A stretch of 64,000 bases of DNA from Tepidiforma sp. (lineage in GTDB: Bacteria > Chloroflexota > Dehalococcoidia > Tepidiformales > Tepidiformaceae). The position numbers and the translations under genes were made by a program. The notes under the pieces are model-generated. The model was not told the DNA's origin. It did no database searches and saw nothing but the letters and a program-made list of their open reading frames with translations. This document shows, piece by piece, positions 1 to 8,578 of the stretch. The first letter of the stretch is position 1. Every line of letters begins with the position of its first letter. The DNA lies in assembly GCF_026003995.1 (NCBI RefSeq), contig NZ_BPIG01000006.1, forward strand, positions 33,423 through 97,422, read 5' to 3'.

Positions 1-968
1 CCGAATCGCTCATCCAGCGTCTCCGCGGCGGCGAATCCTTCCGCGATTTCGTCCACATCCGGCAGGTCCTCGATGCCTACCTCGAGCAGGACCCCGCCGA
101 GATCGAGCGCCTCCAGCTCTCCGCCATCCGCACCGGCTTCACCGACCTCGATACCCTCCTCGCCGGCTTCAAGCGCTCCGACCTCGTCATCATCGGCGCC
201 CGCCCGAGCGTCGGGAAATCCAGCTTCGCCCTCGGCATCGCCCGCAACGCCGCCATCCTCCAGAAGGCGAACGTCGCTGTCTTCTCCCTCGAGATGTCGG
301 CCGAGCAGCTCGCCGTCCGCCTCCTCAGCGCCGAGGCCGGCGTGGAGGCCAACCGCCTCCGCCTCGGCCAGAACACCGAATTCGAAGAGCGCAAAGTCAT
401 CGATGCCGCCGCCCGCCTCTCCGAGGCCAACATCTGGTTCGATGACTCGCCGTTCCTCACCGTCGCCGAGCTCCGCGCCCGCGCCCGCCGCCTCGCCGGG
501 CAGGCCGGCGGCCTCGACCTCATCGTCATCGACTACCTCCAGCTCATGCACGGCGACGGGACCGGCTCCCGCGAAAACCGCGTGCAGGAGATCTCCTACA
601 TCTCCCGCACCCTCAAGAGCCTCGCCCGCGAGCTCGATGTCCCGATCGTCGCCCTCGCCCAGCTCTCCCGCGCCATCGAAAACCGCCACCCCCGCATCCC
701 GATGCTCTCCGACCTCCGCGATTCGGGCTCCATCGAGCAGGACGCCGACATCGTCATGTTCCTCAGCCGCGAAGAGATGTACGTCACCCCCGAGCAGTGG
801 GCCCAGCAGCACCCCGACCTCCCCGAATCCGCCTACCCGAAGGGCGTCGCGCAGGTCATCGTCGCCAAGAACCGCCACGGCCCCATCGGCACCGTCGAAC
901 TCCGCTTCCGCGAACGCTTCGCCCGCTTCGAAGACTGGGTGCTCCGGACCGATGACGTCGCCAGCTGA
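1..968 (+). CDS. dnaB: Replicative DNA helicase DnaB, C-terminal part (5' truncated by window edge)
   Basis: RecA-like ATPase part of the replicative fork helicase. The frame is open from base 3, so the start and most of the N-terminal domain lie outside the window. Walker A reads ARPSVGKSS (bases 198-224) and Walker B LIVIDYLQ (519-542). The helicase signature SLEMSAEQL and the late segment DLRDSGSIEQDADIVMFL, typical of DnaB motif 4, are also present. No intein or insertion is visible in this part. The stop codon overlaps the start of the DnaD-like gene by 17 bases, so the two are probably co-transcribed and translationally coupled. Identification is by family motifs and is firm. Confidence 0.95.
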   Translation, partial: ESLIQRLRGGESFRDFVHIRQVLDAYLEQDPAEIERLQLSAIRTGFTDLDTLLAGFKRSDLVIIGARPSVGKSSFALGIARNAAILQKANVAVFSLEMSAEQLAVRLLSAEAGVEANRLRLGQNTEFEERKVIDAAARLSEANIWFDDSPFLTVAELRARARRLAGQAGGLDLIVIDYLQLMHGDGTGSRENRVQEISYISRTLKSLARELDVPIVALAQLSRAIENRHPRIPMLSDLRDSGSIEQDADIVMFLSREEMYVTPEQWAQQHPDLPESAYPKGVAQVIVAKNRHGPIGTVELRFRERFARFEDWVLRTDDVAS

Positions 969-1680
969 CCGCGCCGCCTTCGACGGCTTCCCCGGCATCG
1001 GCAAAGCAACCGCCATCCCCAACCTCTTCTTCACGGCGGTCCTGCCGAAGCTCACCGCCCCCGGCGACCTCCTCGCCTTCCTCTGGGTCGCCCGCCTCGT
1101 ACAGGAGCTCCCCGCCGAACCGCGCTGCGTCACCGCCGACGCCATCTGGGAGCACGAGCCCGCCCGCCTCAGCTTCGAAACCCTCGCCGGCGGCCGTCCC
1201 GGCCTCGAGGCCGGCCTCCAGCGCTGCCTCCAGCTCCGCGCCCTGCTCGCCCTCGAAGCCCGCACCGCCGCCGGCGCCGAGACCTTCTACTTCGTCAACA
1301 ACCCCGCCTCCCGGCGCGCCATCGCCCGCGCCCGCGCCGGCCGCCTCGAACTCCGGCCCGGCGCCGCGGTCGCGCCGCTCCGCGCGCCCGAAGAGCGCCC
1401 CGGCATCTTCCGCCTCTACGAAGAGCACATCGGCACCATCACCCCGCTCGTCGCCGAAAAGCTCGCGGAGGCCGAATCCGTCTACCCGCCCGAATGGATC
1501 GAAGCAGCCTTCCGCGAGGCCGCCGAACTGAACGTCCGCAACTGGCGCTATATCCAGCGCATGCTCGAGAACTGGGCACTGGAGGGCCGCCCCGATGAAA
1601 CGCCTGGACGAGATGCTCTCGAAGATGCGAAACGCCGCTACCTCGGAGGCTCCCTCGGGCACATCGCCCGCTACCGCTGA
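952..1680 (+). CDS. DnaD-like replication initiation protein
   Basis: 242 aa if it starts at ATG 952 (MTSPADRAAFDGF). The N-terminal part (NLFFTAVLPKLTAPGDLLAF) resembles the DnaD winged-helix domain. The C-terminal part (YEEHIGTITPLVAEKL ... YPPEWIEAAFREA ... NVRNWRYIQRMLENW) matches the DnaD/DnaB_2 C-terminal domain that binds DNA in Firmicute primosomes. It lies between dnaB and a helicase-loader-like ATPase and overlaps both, so a role in loading DnaB is the natural inference. The same frame stays open upstream inside dnaB, but only the part after 952 looks like protein. Confidence 0.8.
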   Translation: MTSPADRAAFDGFPGIGKATAIPNLFFTAVLPKLTAPGDLLAFLWVARLVQELPAEPRCVTADAIWEHEPARLSFETLAGGRPGLEAGLQRCLQLRALLALEARTAAGAETFYFVNNPASRRAIARARAGRLELRPGAAVAPLRAPEERPGIFRLYEEHIGTITPLVAEKLAEAESVYPPEWIEAAFREAAELNVRNWRYIQRMLENWALEGRPDETPGRDALEDAKRRYLGGSLGHIARYR

Positions 1681-2998
1681 CGACCCGGACGACGCCGGCG
1701 CCTGCCCCATCTGCCGCGGCGCCGGCTTCGTCCGCCGCCCCTACCCGGTCGACCACCCCCGGTTCGGCCGCGCCGAACCGTGCGACTGCGTCCTCCGCGA
1801 GCGCGAAGACCAGCGCCGCGAACGCCTCACCCGCCTCAGCAACATCGGCGCCCTCGCCCGCTTCACCTTCGCCGCTCTCGACCCGGCCGGCCGGGGCGGC
1901 AGCGACCCCGCCTTCGCCGACGCCGTCGCCGCCGCCCGCGCCTACGCCGAAGACCCGCGCGGCTGGCTCGTCCTCACCGGCCCCTCCGGCAGCGGCAAGA
2001 CCCACCTCGCCGCCGCCCTCGCCAACCGCCGCATCGAGCTCGGCCACCCCGTCCTCTTCATGGTCGTCGCCGACCTCCTCGACCACCTCCGCGCCGGCTA
2101 CGACACCGACGACGACGACCTCGCCTTCGACCGCGTCTTCGACCAGGTCCGGAATGCCCCGCTCCTCATCCTCGACGACCTCGATGGCGCCTCGGGCACG
2201 GCCTGGGCCCGCGAGAAGCTCCTCCAGGTCCTCAACCACCGCTTCAACCTCGCCCTCCCGACGGTCATCACCGTCGCCGCGCCGCCCGCCTCCCTCGACC
2301 CCCGGCTCGCCACGCGCCTCCTCGACCCCGCGCTCGCCCGCGTCGTGGCCCTCGGCCGCGCCGGCGATGCCGCCTACCGCGAAGTCGGCGGCATGTCCCG
2401 TGAGCGGCTCGCAGCGTTCCAGTTCTCCGCCTTCGAAACCCGCATCCCCGGCCTGCGCGAAGAGGAGCGCCTCTCCCTCGAAGCCGCTCTCGAAGCCGCC
2501 CGCCGCTACGCCGACGACCCGCAGGGCTGGCTCGTCCTCGTCGGGCCCAACGGCTGCGGCAAGACCCACCTCGCCGGCGCCATCGCCAACCGCGCCCTCG
2601 AGCGCGGCCGCTCCGTCTTCTTCGCCGTCGTCCCGGACCTCCTCGACCACCTCCGCGCCTCCTACATGCCCGGCCGCGAACTCCCCTACGACGAACTCTT
2701 CGACCGCGTCCGCACCGCCGACCTCCTCATCCTCGACGACTTCGGCGCGCAGGCCGCCACCCCGTGGGCGCAGGAAAAGCTCTACCAGGTCGTCAACTAC
2801 CGCCACGTCAGCGGCCTCCCCACCGTCGTCACCAGCGACCGCTCCCTCGAGGAGCTGCAGGCCGCGAATCCCCGCATCGTCGCCCGCATCGCCGACCCGC
2901 GCGCCGGCGCGGTCCTCGCCATCATCGCGCCTCACTACCACCTCGGCCGCGGTGCAGCCGCGCCGCCCGGGCCGCGTCCTCCCCGCCGCACGCGTTAG
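1595..2998 (+). CDS. DnaC/DnaI/IstB-like helicase loader with two tandem AAA+ domains
   Basis: 467 aa. A zinc-binding N-terminus (C37-P-I-C40, C63-D-C65) precedes two homologous AAA+ modules. Module 1 has Walker A GPSGSGKTH (129-137) and Walker B LLILDDLD (190-197). Module 2 has Walker A GPNGCGKTH (317-325) and Walker B LLILDDFG (377-384). Both share WLVL at strand 1 and ADLLDHLRA or PDLLDHLRA after it. Known DnaC/DnaI loaders are about 250-310 aa with one AAA+ domain, so this is a duplication or fusion. In module 1 the region after Walker B is more divergent (LDGAS, TVAAPP) than in module 2, where TSDRSLEEL resembles the usual sensor-1 strand. Start ATG 1595 overlaps the DnaD-like gene by 86 bases; ATG 1613 is an alternative. 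Confidence 0.8.
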   Translation: MKRLDEMLSKMRNAATSEAPSGTSPATADDPDDAGACPICRGAGFVRRPYPVDHPRFGRAEPCDCVLREREDQRRERLTRLSNIGALARFTFAALDPAGRGGSDPAFADAVAAARAYAEDPRGWLVLTGPSGSGKTHLAAALANRRIELGHPVLFMVVADLLDHLRAGYDTDDDDLAFDRVFDQVRNAPLLILDDLDGASGTAWAREKLLQVLNHRFNLALPTVITVAAPPASLDPRLATRLLDPALARVVALGRAGDAAYREVGGMSRERLAAFQFSAFETRIPGLREEERLSLEAALEAARRYADDPQGWLVLVGPNGCGKTHLAGAIANRALERGRSVFFAVVPDLLDHLRASYMPGRELPYDELFDRVRTADLLILDDFGAQAATPWAQEKLYQVVNYRHVSGLPTVVTSDRSLEELQAANPRIVARIADPRAGAVLAIIAPHYHLGRGAAAPPGPRPPRRTR

Positions 2999-3010
2999 GC
3001 CCCCGACCGC

Positions 3011-3016
3011 TACGAT
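3011..3016 (+). promoter_or_regulatory. -10 element TACGAT, predicted leaderless start
   Basis: TACGAT ends 6 bases before the GTG at 3023. With normal -10 to +1 spacing, transcription would begin at or next to the start codon. No Shine-Dalgarno-like sequence lies between. Confidence 0.5.
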
Positions 3017-3022
3017 GCGCCC

Positions 3023-3562
3023 GTGAGGTGGTCCCGCGCCCTGCTCATCCTCGCCGGGGGCGTCCTGCTCTTCCTCGCCGGCGTCCTCACGTTCGCCGAG
3101 CGCGAGGGCGAGCGGGTCGGCGTCACCACGCCCCCGGTTGCCGATGCCGGCAGCCCGCGCGCCCCGCTCGGCGAAAGCCCCGCGCCGGCCGCCAGTACTG
3201 TCACGGGCCGCTCAGCCGAGATGGACGGCGTCCGCTACACCATCATCGATATCGCCGACCCGGAGCCACCGGGCGCGTTCCCGGTGAAAGTCGGCCACCG
3301 CCGCGTCGGCATCCTCCTCGAACTCGAAGGCCTCCAGCCCCGCGCCAGCTACAACTTCTCGCTCCTCCGCCTCCGCGGCAGCGACGGCCAGCTGTACACC
3401 TGGGCGCTTTCGAACCAGGAGCCCGCGCTCCGCATCGGCGTCCTCGAGCCCGGCCAGGCCGTCGAAGGCTGGGTCGCCTACGACCTTCCGCCGGCCGTCC
3501 GCCCGGCCGCGCTCGAATACGGCCGCGGCGTCAGCACCGCGCCCCTGCTCACCCTCGACTGA
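3023..3562 (+). CDS. Membrane-anchored hypothetical protein, DUF4352-like extracellular domain
   Basis: 179 aa from GTG 3023. One N-terminal hydrophobic segment (residues about 5-25, ALLILAGGVLLFLAGVLTF) acts as signal anchor. A Pro/Ala-rich linker follows, then a beta-rich domain. The pattern 'VKVGHRRVGILLELEG ... YNFSLLRLRGSDGQLYTWALSNQEPALRIGVLEPGQAVEGWVAYDLP' resembles the immunoprotective-like DUF4352 fold of exported lipoproteins. No catalytic motif is seen and the function is unknown. It is a separate transcription unit after the primosome genes. Confidence 0.6.
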   Translation: MRWSRALLILAGGVLLFLAGVLTFAEREGERVGVTTPPVADAGSPRAPLGESPAPAASTVTGRSAEMDGVRYTIIDIADPEPPGAFPVKVGHRRVGILLELEGLQPRASYNFSLLRLRGSDGQLYTWALSNQEPALRIGVLEPGQAVEGWVAYDLPPAVRPAALEYGRGVSTAPLLTLD

Positions 3563-3565
3563 AAA

Positions 3566-4090
3566 TCAGGCCGGGAGCCCCCGCTGCCGCGCCCACGCCC
3601 GCAGCGCCGCCTCCGTGCTGTCGAATGCCAGCTCCTCCCACGGGATCTCCTCCGGTGCGAACCAGCGAACTTCGCTCGTTTCGTGGCCCGGCTCGCCCTC
3701 GCCGAGCGCCCGTCCTTCGTACACGATCACCACGATCCCCGGCCCCGTCCGCGTGAACACGCCGACCAGCCGCAGGTCGGCCACCTCCAGCCGCGCCTCC
3801 TCCAGCGTCTCGCGGATGGCCGCCTCCTCGGCCGTCTCGCCGAGGTCCATGTAGCCGCCCGGGAAGACCCACGTCCCTGCCCGGGGCTCGATCGTGCGCC
3901 GCACGAGCAGCAGTTCGCCGCTCTCCCGCACCGGGATGACGCCCGCGACCGGCCGCGGATTCAGGTAGTGGATGAACCCGCAGTCGAGGCAGACCATCCG
4001 CCGCTTCGTGTCGCCCTCCGGGACGGCGGTCGTGAGCCGCTGCCCGCAGTGCATGCAGTAGCGGCTGAACGCGTGCGGGTGGCCGCTCAT
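3566..4090 (-). CDS. Nudix hydrolase with N-terminal zinc ribbon
   Basis: 174 aa. A zinc ribbon (C12-x2-C15, C34-x2-C37) is followed by a Nudix domain. The Nudix box GYMDLGETAEEAAIRETLEEARL lies at about residues 79-101 and fits Gx5Ex7RExxEE. Family members hydrolyse nucleoside diphosphates linked to another group, such as ADP-ribose or NADH; the zinc ribbon is shared with NudC-like enzymes, but the substrate is not predictable. The ATG overlaps the moaE stop by 4 bases, so it is third in the moaD-moaE-nudix operon. Confidence 0.85.
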   Translation of the reverse strand: MSGHPHAFSRYCMHCGQRLTTAVPEGDTKRRMVCLDCGFIHYLNPRPVAGVIPVRESGELLLVRRTIEPRAGTWVFPGGYMDLGETAEEAAIRETLEEARLEVADLRLVGVFTRTGPGIVVIVYEGRALGEGEPGHETSEVRWFAPEEIPWEELAFDSTEAALRAWARQRGLPA

Positions 4091-4539
4091 CGCTGCATGC
4101 TCGCCGGTGCCTGCTGCATCCCGAGCGATTCCGGCCCCTCGATCCACTCCTCCCCGTCCTCCCAGACTTCTTTCTTCCACACCGGCACCCGCTTCTTCAC
4201 TTCGTTCACCACCCACAGCCCGGCCTCGTACGATTCGCGCCGGTGGCCGCAGCTCACCGCCACCACGAGGCTCGTCTCCCCGATCTCCAGCCGCCCCGTC
4301 CGGTGCAGGATGGCGCAGTCCTCGAGCCCGAACCGCGCTTTCGCCTCCTCGGCGATGGCCCGCATCTCCTTCTCCGCCATCGAGGGGTACGCGTCGTAGA
4401 CGAGGTGCGAAACCGCGCGCCCGAGGTTCGTGTTGCGCACCACGCCGAGGAACACGTTGATTGCCCCCGCCGCCGGCGACGCTACCGCCTGCGCCGCCTC
4501 GTCCGCCGAAATCGGCGCTTCCGTCACCCGGATCAGCAT
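4087..4539 (-). CDS. moaE: Molybdopterin synthase catalytic subunit MoaE
   Basis: 150 aa, the usual MoaE length. It converts precursor Z (cPMP) to molybdopterin together with thiocarboxylated MoaD. Family hallmarks are visible: VFLGVVRNTNLGRAV near the N-terminus, LVYDAYPSMAEKEM, HRTGRLEIGE, and the lysine-rich VPVWKKEVW that carries the active-site lysines. It starts 2 bases after the moaD stop and overlaps the nudix gene by 4 bases. The neighbouring moaD makes the assignment firm. Confidence 0.92.
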   Translation of the reverse strand: MLIRVTEAPISADEAAQAVASPAAGAINVFLGVVRNTNLGRAVSHLVYDAYPSMAEKEMRAIAEEAKARFGLEDCAILHRTGRLEIGETSLVVAVSCGHRRESYEAGLWVVNEVKKRVPVWKKEVWEDGEEWIEGPESLGMQQAPASMQR

Positions 4540-4541
4540 CG

Positions 4542-4790
4542 CTACCCTCCCGAGACCGGCGGGATGAGCGCGAGCGTGCTGCCCGGCCGAACCGGCGCAT
4601 CCTCCCGCGCATACTCCTCATCCAGTGCATACATCAGCGTCGGCACGGCCGGCGCCAGCTGAGGGAACTGCGCCACCACCCGGTCGCGCACCCGCCCAAC
4701 CGTCGCACCGTCCTCCAGCGGCAGCTCCAGCCGCCGCGTCCCCGCGCGCTCCGCGAGCGAAGCGAACAGCAGCACCGTGACCGTGCCCAT
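4542..4790 (-). CDS. moaD: Molybdopterin synthase sulfur carrier subunit MoaD
   Basis: 82 aa ubiquitin-like sulfur carrier ending in the required Gly-Gly (PPVSGG). The C-terminal glycine is adenylated and thiocarboxylated, then donates sulfur through MoaE. I choose ATG 4790 (MGTVTVLLF) over ATG 4799 because a minus-strand TACAAT (4803 to 4798) would overlap the upstream ATG and sits 7 bases from the downstream one. First gene of moaD-moaE-nudix. Confidence 0.88.
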   Translation of the reverse strand: MGTVTVLLFASLAERAGTRRLELPLEDGATVGRVRDRVVAQFPQLAPAVPTLMYALDEEYAREDAPVRPGSTLALIPPVSGG

Positions 4791-4797
4791 CACTTCC

Positions 4798-4803
4798 ATT
4801 GTA
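4798..4803 (-). promoter_or_regulatory. -10 element TACAAT for moaD operon
   Basis: Minus-strand TACAAT lies 7 bases before ATG 4790. It decides the moaD start and predicts a leaderless mRNA. Confidence 0.5.
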
Positions 4804-4827
4804 GCCCCGCCCGACCCCGCGGGTTGC

Positions 4828-4833
4828 TATCCT
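4828..4833 (+). promoter_or_regulatory. -10 element TATCCT for comF-like gene
   Basis: TATCCT ends 7 bases before GTG 4841, again predicting a leaderless start. It is divergent from the moaD promoter about 25 bases away. Confidence 0.5.
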
Positions 4834-4840
4834 CCCCGCC

Positions 4841-5551
4841 GTGCGCCCCCGCCAGCTCCTCGGCCGTGCCGCCGACCTCTTCTTTCCGCTCCGCTGCGCC
4901 GGCTGCGGCGCATTCGATACGCCGCTCTGCGCCCGCTGCGAGGCGGCACTGCAGCCCGCCATCGGCCCCGGCCGCTGCGGCTTCTGCTCGGCCGCCTGGG
5001 AGGGCGAAGGCTTCTGCCCGCGCTGCTTCGGCTGGCGCGAACTCGCCGGCGTCCGCGCCGTGTACGAGCACGCTGGCGCCGCCCGCGCCCTCGTCCACCG
5101 GCTGAAGTACGAACGCTACCGCGCCCTCGCCCCGCTGATGGCGAACGGCCTCGCCGCGGCTGCCGCCTCGCTCCCGGTCGACGGCTGGGTGGCCGTGCCG
5201 CTCCACCCCCGCCGCGAGCGCGAGCGCGGCTTCAACCAGGCTGAGCTGCTCCTCCGGCACGCCGGCCTCCCGCCGGCGCCCGCCCGCCTCCGCCGCCTCC
5301 GCCACACGGGCAGCCAGGTGCGCCGCACCGCCGCCGAGCGCGCGGCCGCCCTCGCCGGGGCTTTCGCCTGCGAGGGTCCGCCGCTCGAAGGCCTCCGCAT
5401 CGGCATCATCGACGACGTCATCACCTCCGGCGCCACCGTCCGCGAATGCGCCCGCGCCCTCCGCGACCACGGCGCCCGCGAGACCTGGGCCCTCAGCTTC
5501 ACCCGCGCCAGCCTCGACCTCTCCCGTCTCCACGCCCCCATCGACGACTGA
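4841..5551 (+). CDS. comF: ComF family amidophosphoribosyltransferase-like protein
   Basis: 236 aa. An N-terminal zinc-ribbon region (CAGCGAFDTPLCARCEAAL, CGFCSAAW, CPRCFGW; three CxxC pairs) precedes a phosphoribosyltransferase fold. The family motif HPRRERERGFNQAELL and the PRPP-binding motif IGIIDDVITSGATV (acidic pair D191-D192) are present. In naturally competent bacteria ComFC acts in DNA uptake; many non-competent bacteria also carry it, so the role here is open. The heptamer repeat begins immediately after its stop codon. Confidence 0.85.
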   Translation: MRPRQLLGRAADLFFPLRCAGCGAFDTPLCARCEAALQPAIGPGRCGFCSAAWEGEGFCPRCFGWRELAGVRAVYEHAGAARALVHRLKYERYRALAPLMANGLAAAAASLPVDGWVAVPLHPRRERERGFNQAELLLRHAGLPPAPARLRRLRHTGSQVRRTAAERAAALAGAFACEGPPLEGLRIGIIDDVITSGATVRECARALRDHGARETWALSFTRASLDLSRLHAPIDD

Positions 5552-5635
5552 CCCCGCTCCCCGCTCCCCGCTCCCGCCTCCCGCCTCCCGTCTCCCGCTT
5601 CCCGCCTCCCGGTTCCCGCCTCGCGGTTCCCGCTC
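5552..5635. repeat. Twelve-unit heptanucleotide tandem repeat
   Basis: Twelve consecutive 7-base units in exact phase: CCCCGCT three times, then CCCGCCT, CCCGCCT, CCCGTCT, CCCGCTT, CCCGCCT, CCCGGTT, CCCGCCT, CGCGGTT, CCCGCTC. The array starts at the base after the comF stop and ends about 35 bases before the TACAAT of moxR. The C-rich strand is the plus strand, so the minus strand carries many GGG tracts at 3-4 base spacing and could form G-quadruplexes. It resembles the short tandem heptamer repeats known from cyanobacteria. Confidence 0.9.
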
Positions 5636-5669
5636 ACTCCGGTTCCCCCGGCTTTACCTCGCCCCCGCC

Positions 5670-5675
5670 TACAAT
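5670..5675 (+). promoter_or_regulatory. -10 element TACAAT for moxR operon
   Basis: TACAAT lies 29 bases upstream of GTG 5705. The predicted leader is about 22 bases and includes a GGAG Shine-Dalgarno-like core near 5695, so this operon would have an ordinary leadered mRNA, unlike comF upstream. Confidence 0.45.
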
Positions 5676-5704
5676 ACGGGCACCTCATTGCCCCGGAGCC
5701 ACCC

Positions 5705-6694
<990 letters not shown>

Positions 6695-6719
6695 TGCCGC
6701 CCGCGCCCGGAGCAGCCTG

Positions 6720-7661
6720 ATGCGTCTCCGTCTCCCGCGCCCGCTCCGCCGTCCCGAACCCCCCCGGCCCGCCGCGCTCGAGGACGACCTCACGCCCGAG
6801 CTCCTCGCCCGCGTGCGCGCCATCGAGCTCCGCGCCCGCCGCCTCGTCAACACCCTCTTCCTCGGCGAATACCACGCCGTCTTCCGCGCCCGCGGCATCG
6901 AATTCGACGAGCTCCGCCCCTACGTCCCGGGCGACGACGTCCGCGCACTCGACTGGAACGCCTACGCCCGCACTGGCGAGCCGTTCATCCGCCGCTACCG
7001 CGAAGACCGGAAGCTGACTGTCATCTTCGCCGTCGATTGCTCCGCCTCCCAGTTCGCCGGCGCCGGCGCGCAGCCGAAGGCCGCCCTCGCGGCCGAGATC
7101 GCCGCGGTGCTCGCCCTCGCCGCCATCCGCAACGACGACCGCGTCGGCCTCCTCCTCTTCTCGGGCGAGCCCCAGCGCTACGTGCGCCCCCGCGGCGGCG
7201 CCACCCACGTCCTTCGCCTCATCCGCGAGGTCCTCCGCGCCCGGCCCGCCAGCCCCGGCACCGACGTCGCGGCGGCGCTCCAGTACCTCGTCGGCGTCCA
7301 GCGCCGCCGCGCCACCGTCTTCCTCATCTCCGATTTCCTCGAACCGCTCGATGCCGCCCGCCTGCGGGCCGCTGCCACCCGCCACGACCTCATCGCCGTC
7401 ACCGTCCGCGACCCGGTCGACGAAACGCTGCCCGCGGCCGGCATCGTCACCCTCGCCGATGCCGAGACGGGCGCCGCCGTCGAAGTCGACACCTCCGACC
7501 CTGCCGTCCGCGCCGCCTACGCCCGCCGCGTCGCCGCCCTCGATGCCGACCGCGCCGCCCTCTTCGGCCAGCTGCAGATCGACGAAATCCGCGCCCACGT
7601 CGGCCGCGACTACGTGCCCGCCCTCCTCCGCTTCTTCCGCCGCAGGGGCGCGGCCGCATGA
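6720..7661 (+). CDS. DUF58 domain protein
   Basis: 313 aa. The DUF58 signature is clear: [67 protein letters not shown], followed by a VWA-like domain (DCSASQF at the metal-site position). DUF58 proteins accompany MoxR ATPases; their molecular job is not established. The last 4 bases overlap the next start (ATGA). Confidence 0.88.
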   Translation: MRLRLPRPLRRPEPPRPAALEDDLTPELLARVRAIELRARRLVNTLFLGEYHAVFRARGIEFDELRPYVPGDDVRALDWNAYARTGEPFIRRYREDRKLTVIFAVDCSASQFAGAGAQPKAALAAEIAAVLALAAIRNDDRVGLLLFSGEPQRYVRPRGGATHVLRLIREVLRARPASPGTDVAAALQYLVGVQRRRATVFLISDFLEPLDAARLRAAATRHDLIAVTVRDPVDETLPAAGIVTLADAETGAAVEVDTSDPAVRAAYARRVAALDADRAALFGQLQIDEIRAHVGRDYVPALLRFFRRRGAAA

Positions 7662-8578
7662 GCCGCCGGCTGCTGCTGCCCGCCGCGCTCCTCGCAGCCG
7701 CCGTCCTCGCCGGGGGCGCCGCCAGCGCGCAGGAGCAGCCGCCCGCCGTCGAGGTCGCGGTCGAGCCGGCGAACGCCCGCATCGGCGACCACCTCCGGCT
7801 CACCGTCCGCCTCGTCCTCCCGGAGGGACAGCAGCCCGAATTCGCACCCGGCACTGCCGGCTGGGGCGCGGTCGAAGCCGTCCGCCTCGAAGCTCCCCGC
7901 CAGCTCAGCAGCGCCGGCGGCGAAACCGCGTGGATCCTCGAGGCGACCGTCGCGCCGTTCGCGCTCGGCGACCTCGCCTTCAGCCCCACCATCGCCGTGA
8001 CCGCCGGCCCCGATGTGCAGACGGTCGAGCCGCCGCCGGTGCCCCTCCGCGTCCTCCCGACCCTCCTCCCCGACGCCCCGCTCGAGCTGAGCCCGCTCGC
8101 GCCGCCCGTCGCCATCGCCGGCGCCGAATCACCGCTCCTCCGCCCGGCCATCGCTGCCGGCGCCGCCTTCGCCGCCGGGCTGTTCGCCGCGCTCGTCATC
8201 CTCCTCGCCCGCCGCCTTCGCCGCCGGGCGCCTGCCCCGGCCGCTCCCGCGCCGCCCCCGCCGGCGGAGCCCGCGCTGGAGGGGCTCCTCCTCGCCGAAT
8301 CGGCCATCGAGACCGACCCCGTGGCGGCCTACCGCGCCCTCGCCGCCACCGTCCGCGCCGAGCTCGCCCGCCGCTTCGGCATCCCCGCGACGGCCCTCAC
8401 CGCCGCAGAGCTGCGCGCCCGCCTCGAAGCCTCCGGCGCCGACCGCTGGGTCGCCCGCCTCGCCGGCGGCCTCCTCGAAGAGTGCGACGCCGTCGTCTAT
8501 GCCGGCTACCGGCCGGCCCCCGAACGCCGCCGGGCCGACCTCGCGATGGCCTACGAACTGGTGGGCGAACCCGGATGA
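7658..8578 (+). CDS. BatD-like membrane protein
   Basis: 306 aa. A signal peptide ends at about ASAQ (residues 21-25). A beta-rich extracytoplasmic domain follows, with a BatD-like pattern VEVAVEPANARIGDHLRLTVRLVLP. One TM helix (about 155-180, AIAAGAAFAAGLFAALVILLA), a Pro/Ala linker and a cytoplasmic helical domain complete it. The position between DUF58 and BatA-like, with ATGA overlaps on both sides, supports a role as the membrane partner of the complex. Sequence similarity to classical BatD is limited. Confidence 0.7.
   Translation: MSRRLLLPAALLAAAVLAGGAASAQEQPPAVEVAVEPANARIGDHLRLTVRLVLPEGQQPEFAPGTAGWGAVEAVRLEAPRQLSSAGGETAWILEATVAPFALGDLAFSPTIAVTAGPDVQTVEPPPVPLRVLPTLLPDAPLELSPLAPPVAIAGAESPLLRPAIAAGAAFAAGLFAALVILLARRLRRRAPAPAAPAPPPPAEPALEGLLLAESAIETDPVAAYRALAATVRAELARRFGIPATALTAAELRARLEASGADRWVARLAGGLLEECDAVVYAGYRPAPERRRADLAMAYELVGEPG

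Noticed and set aside
1439..2941. Long open frame of 500 codons on the minus strand opposite the tandem AAA+ gene
   Set aside because: Composition is Gly/Ala/Glu/Val repeats without any domain, typical of the antisense of high-GC coding sequence; the plus strand carries clear Walker motifs.
4542..4799. MoaD start at ATG 4799
   Set aside because: That ATG overlaps the predicted TACAAT -10; ATG 4790 has proper spacing and keeps the whole conserved protein.
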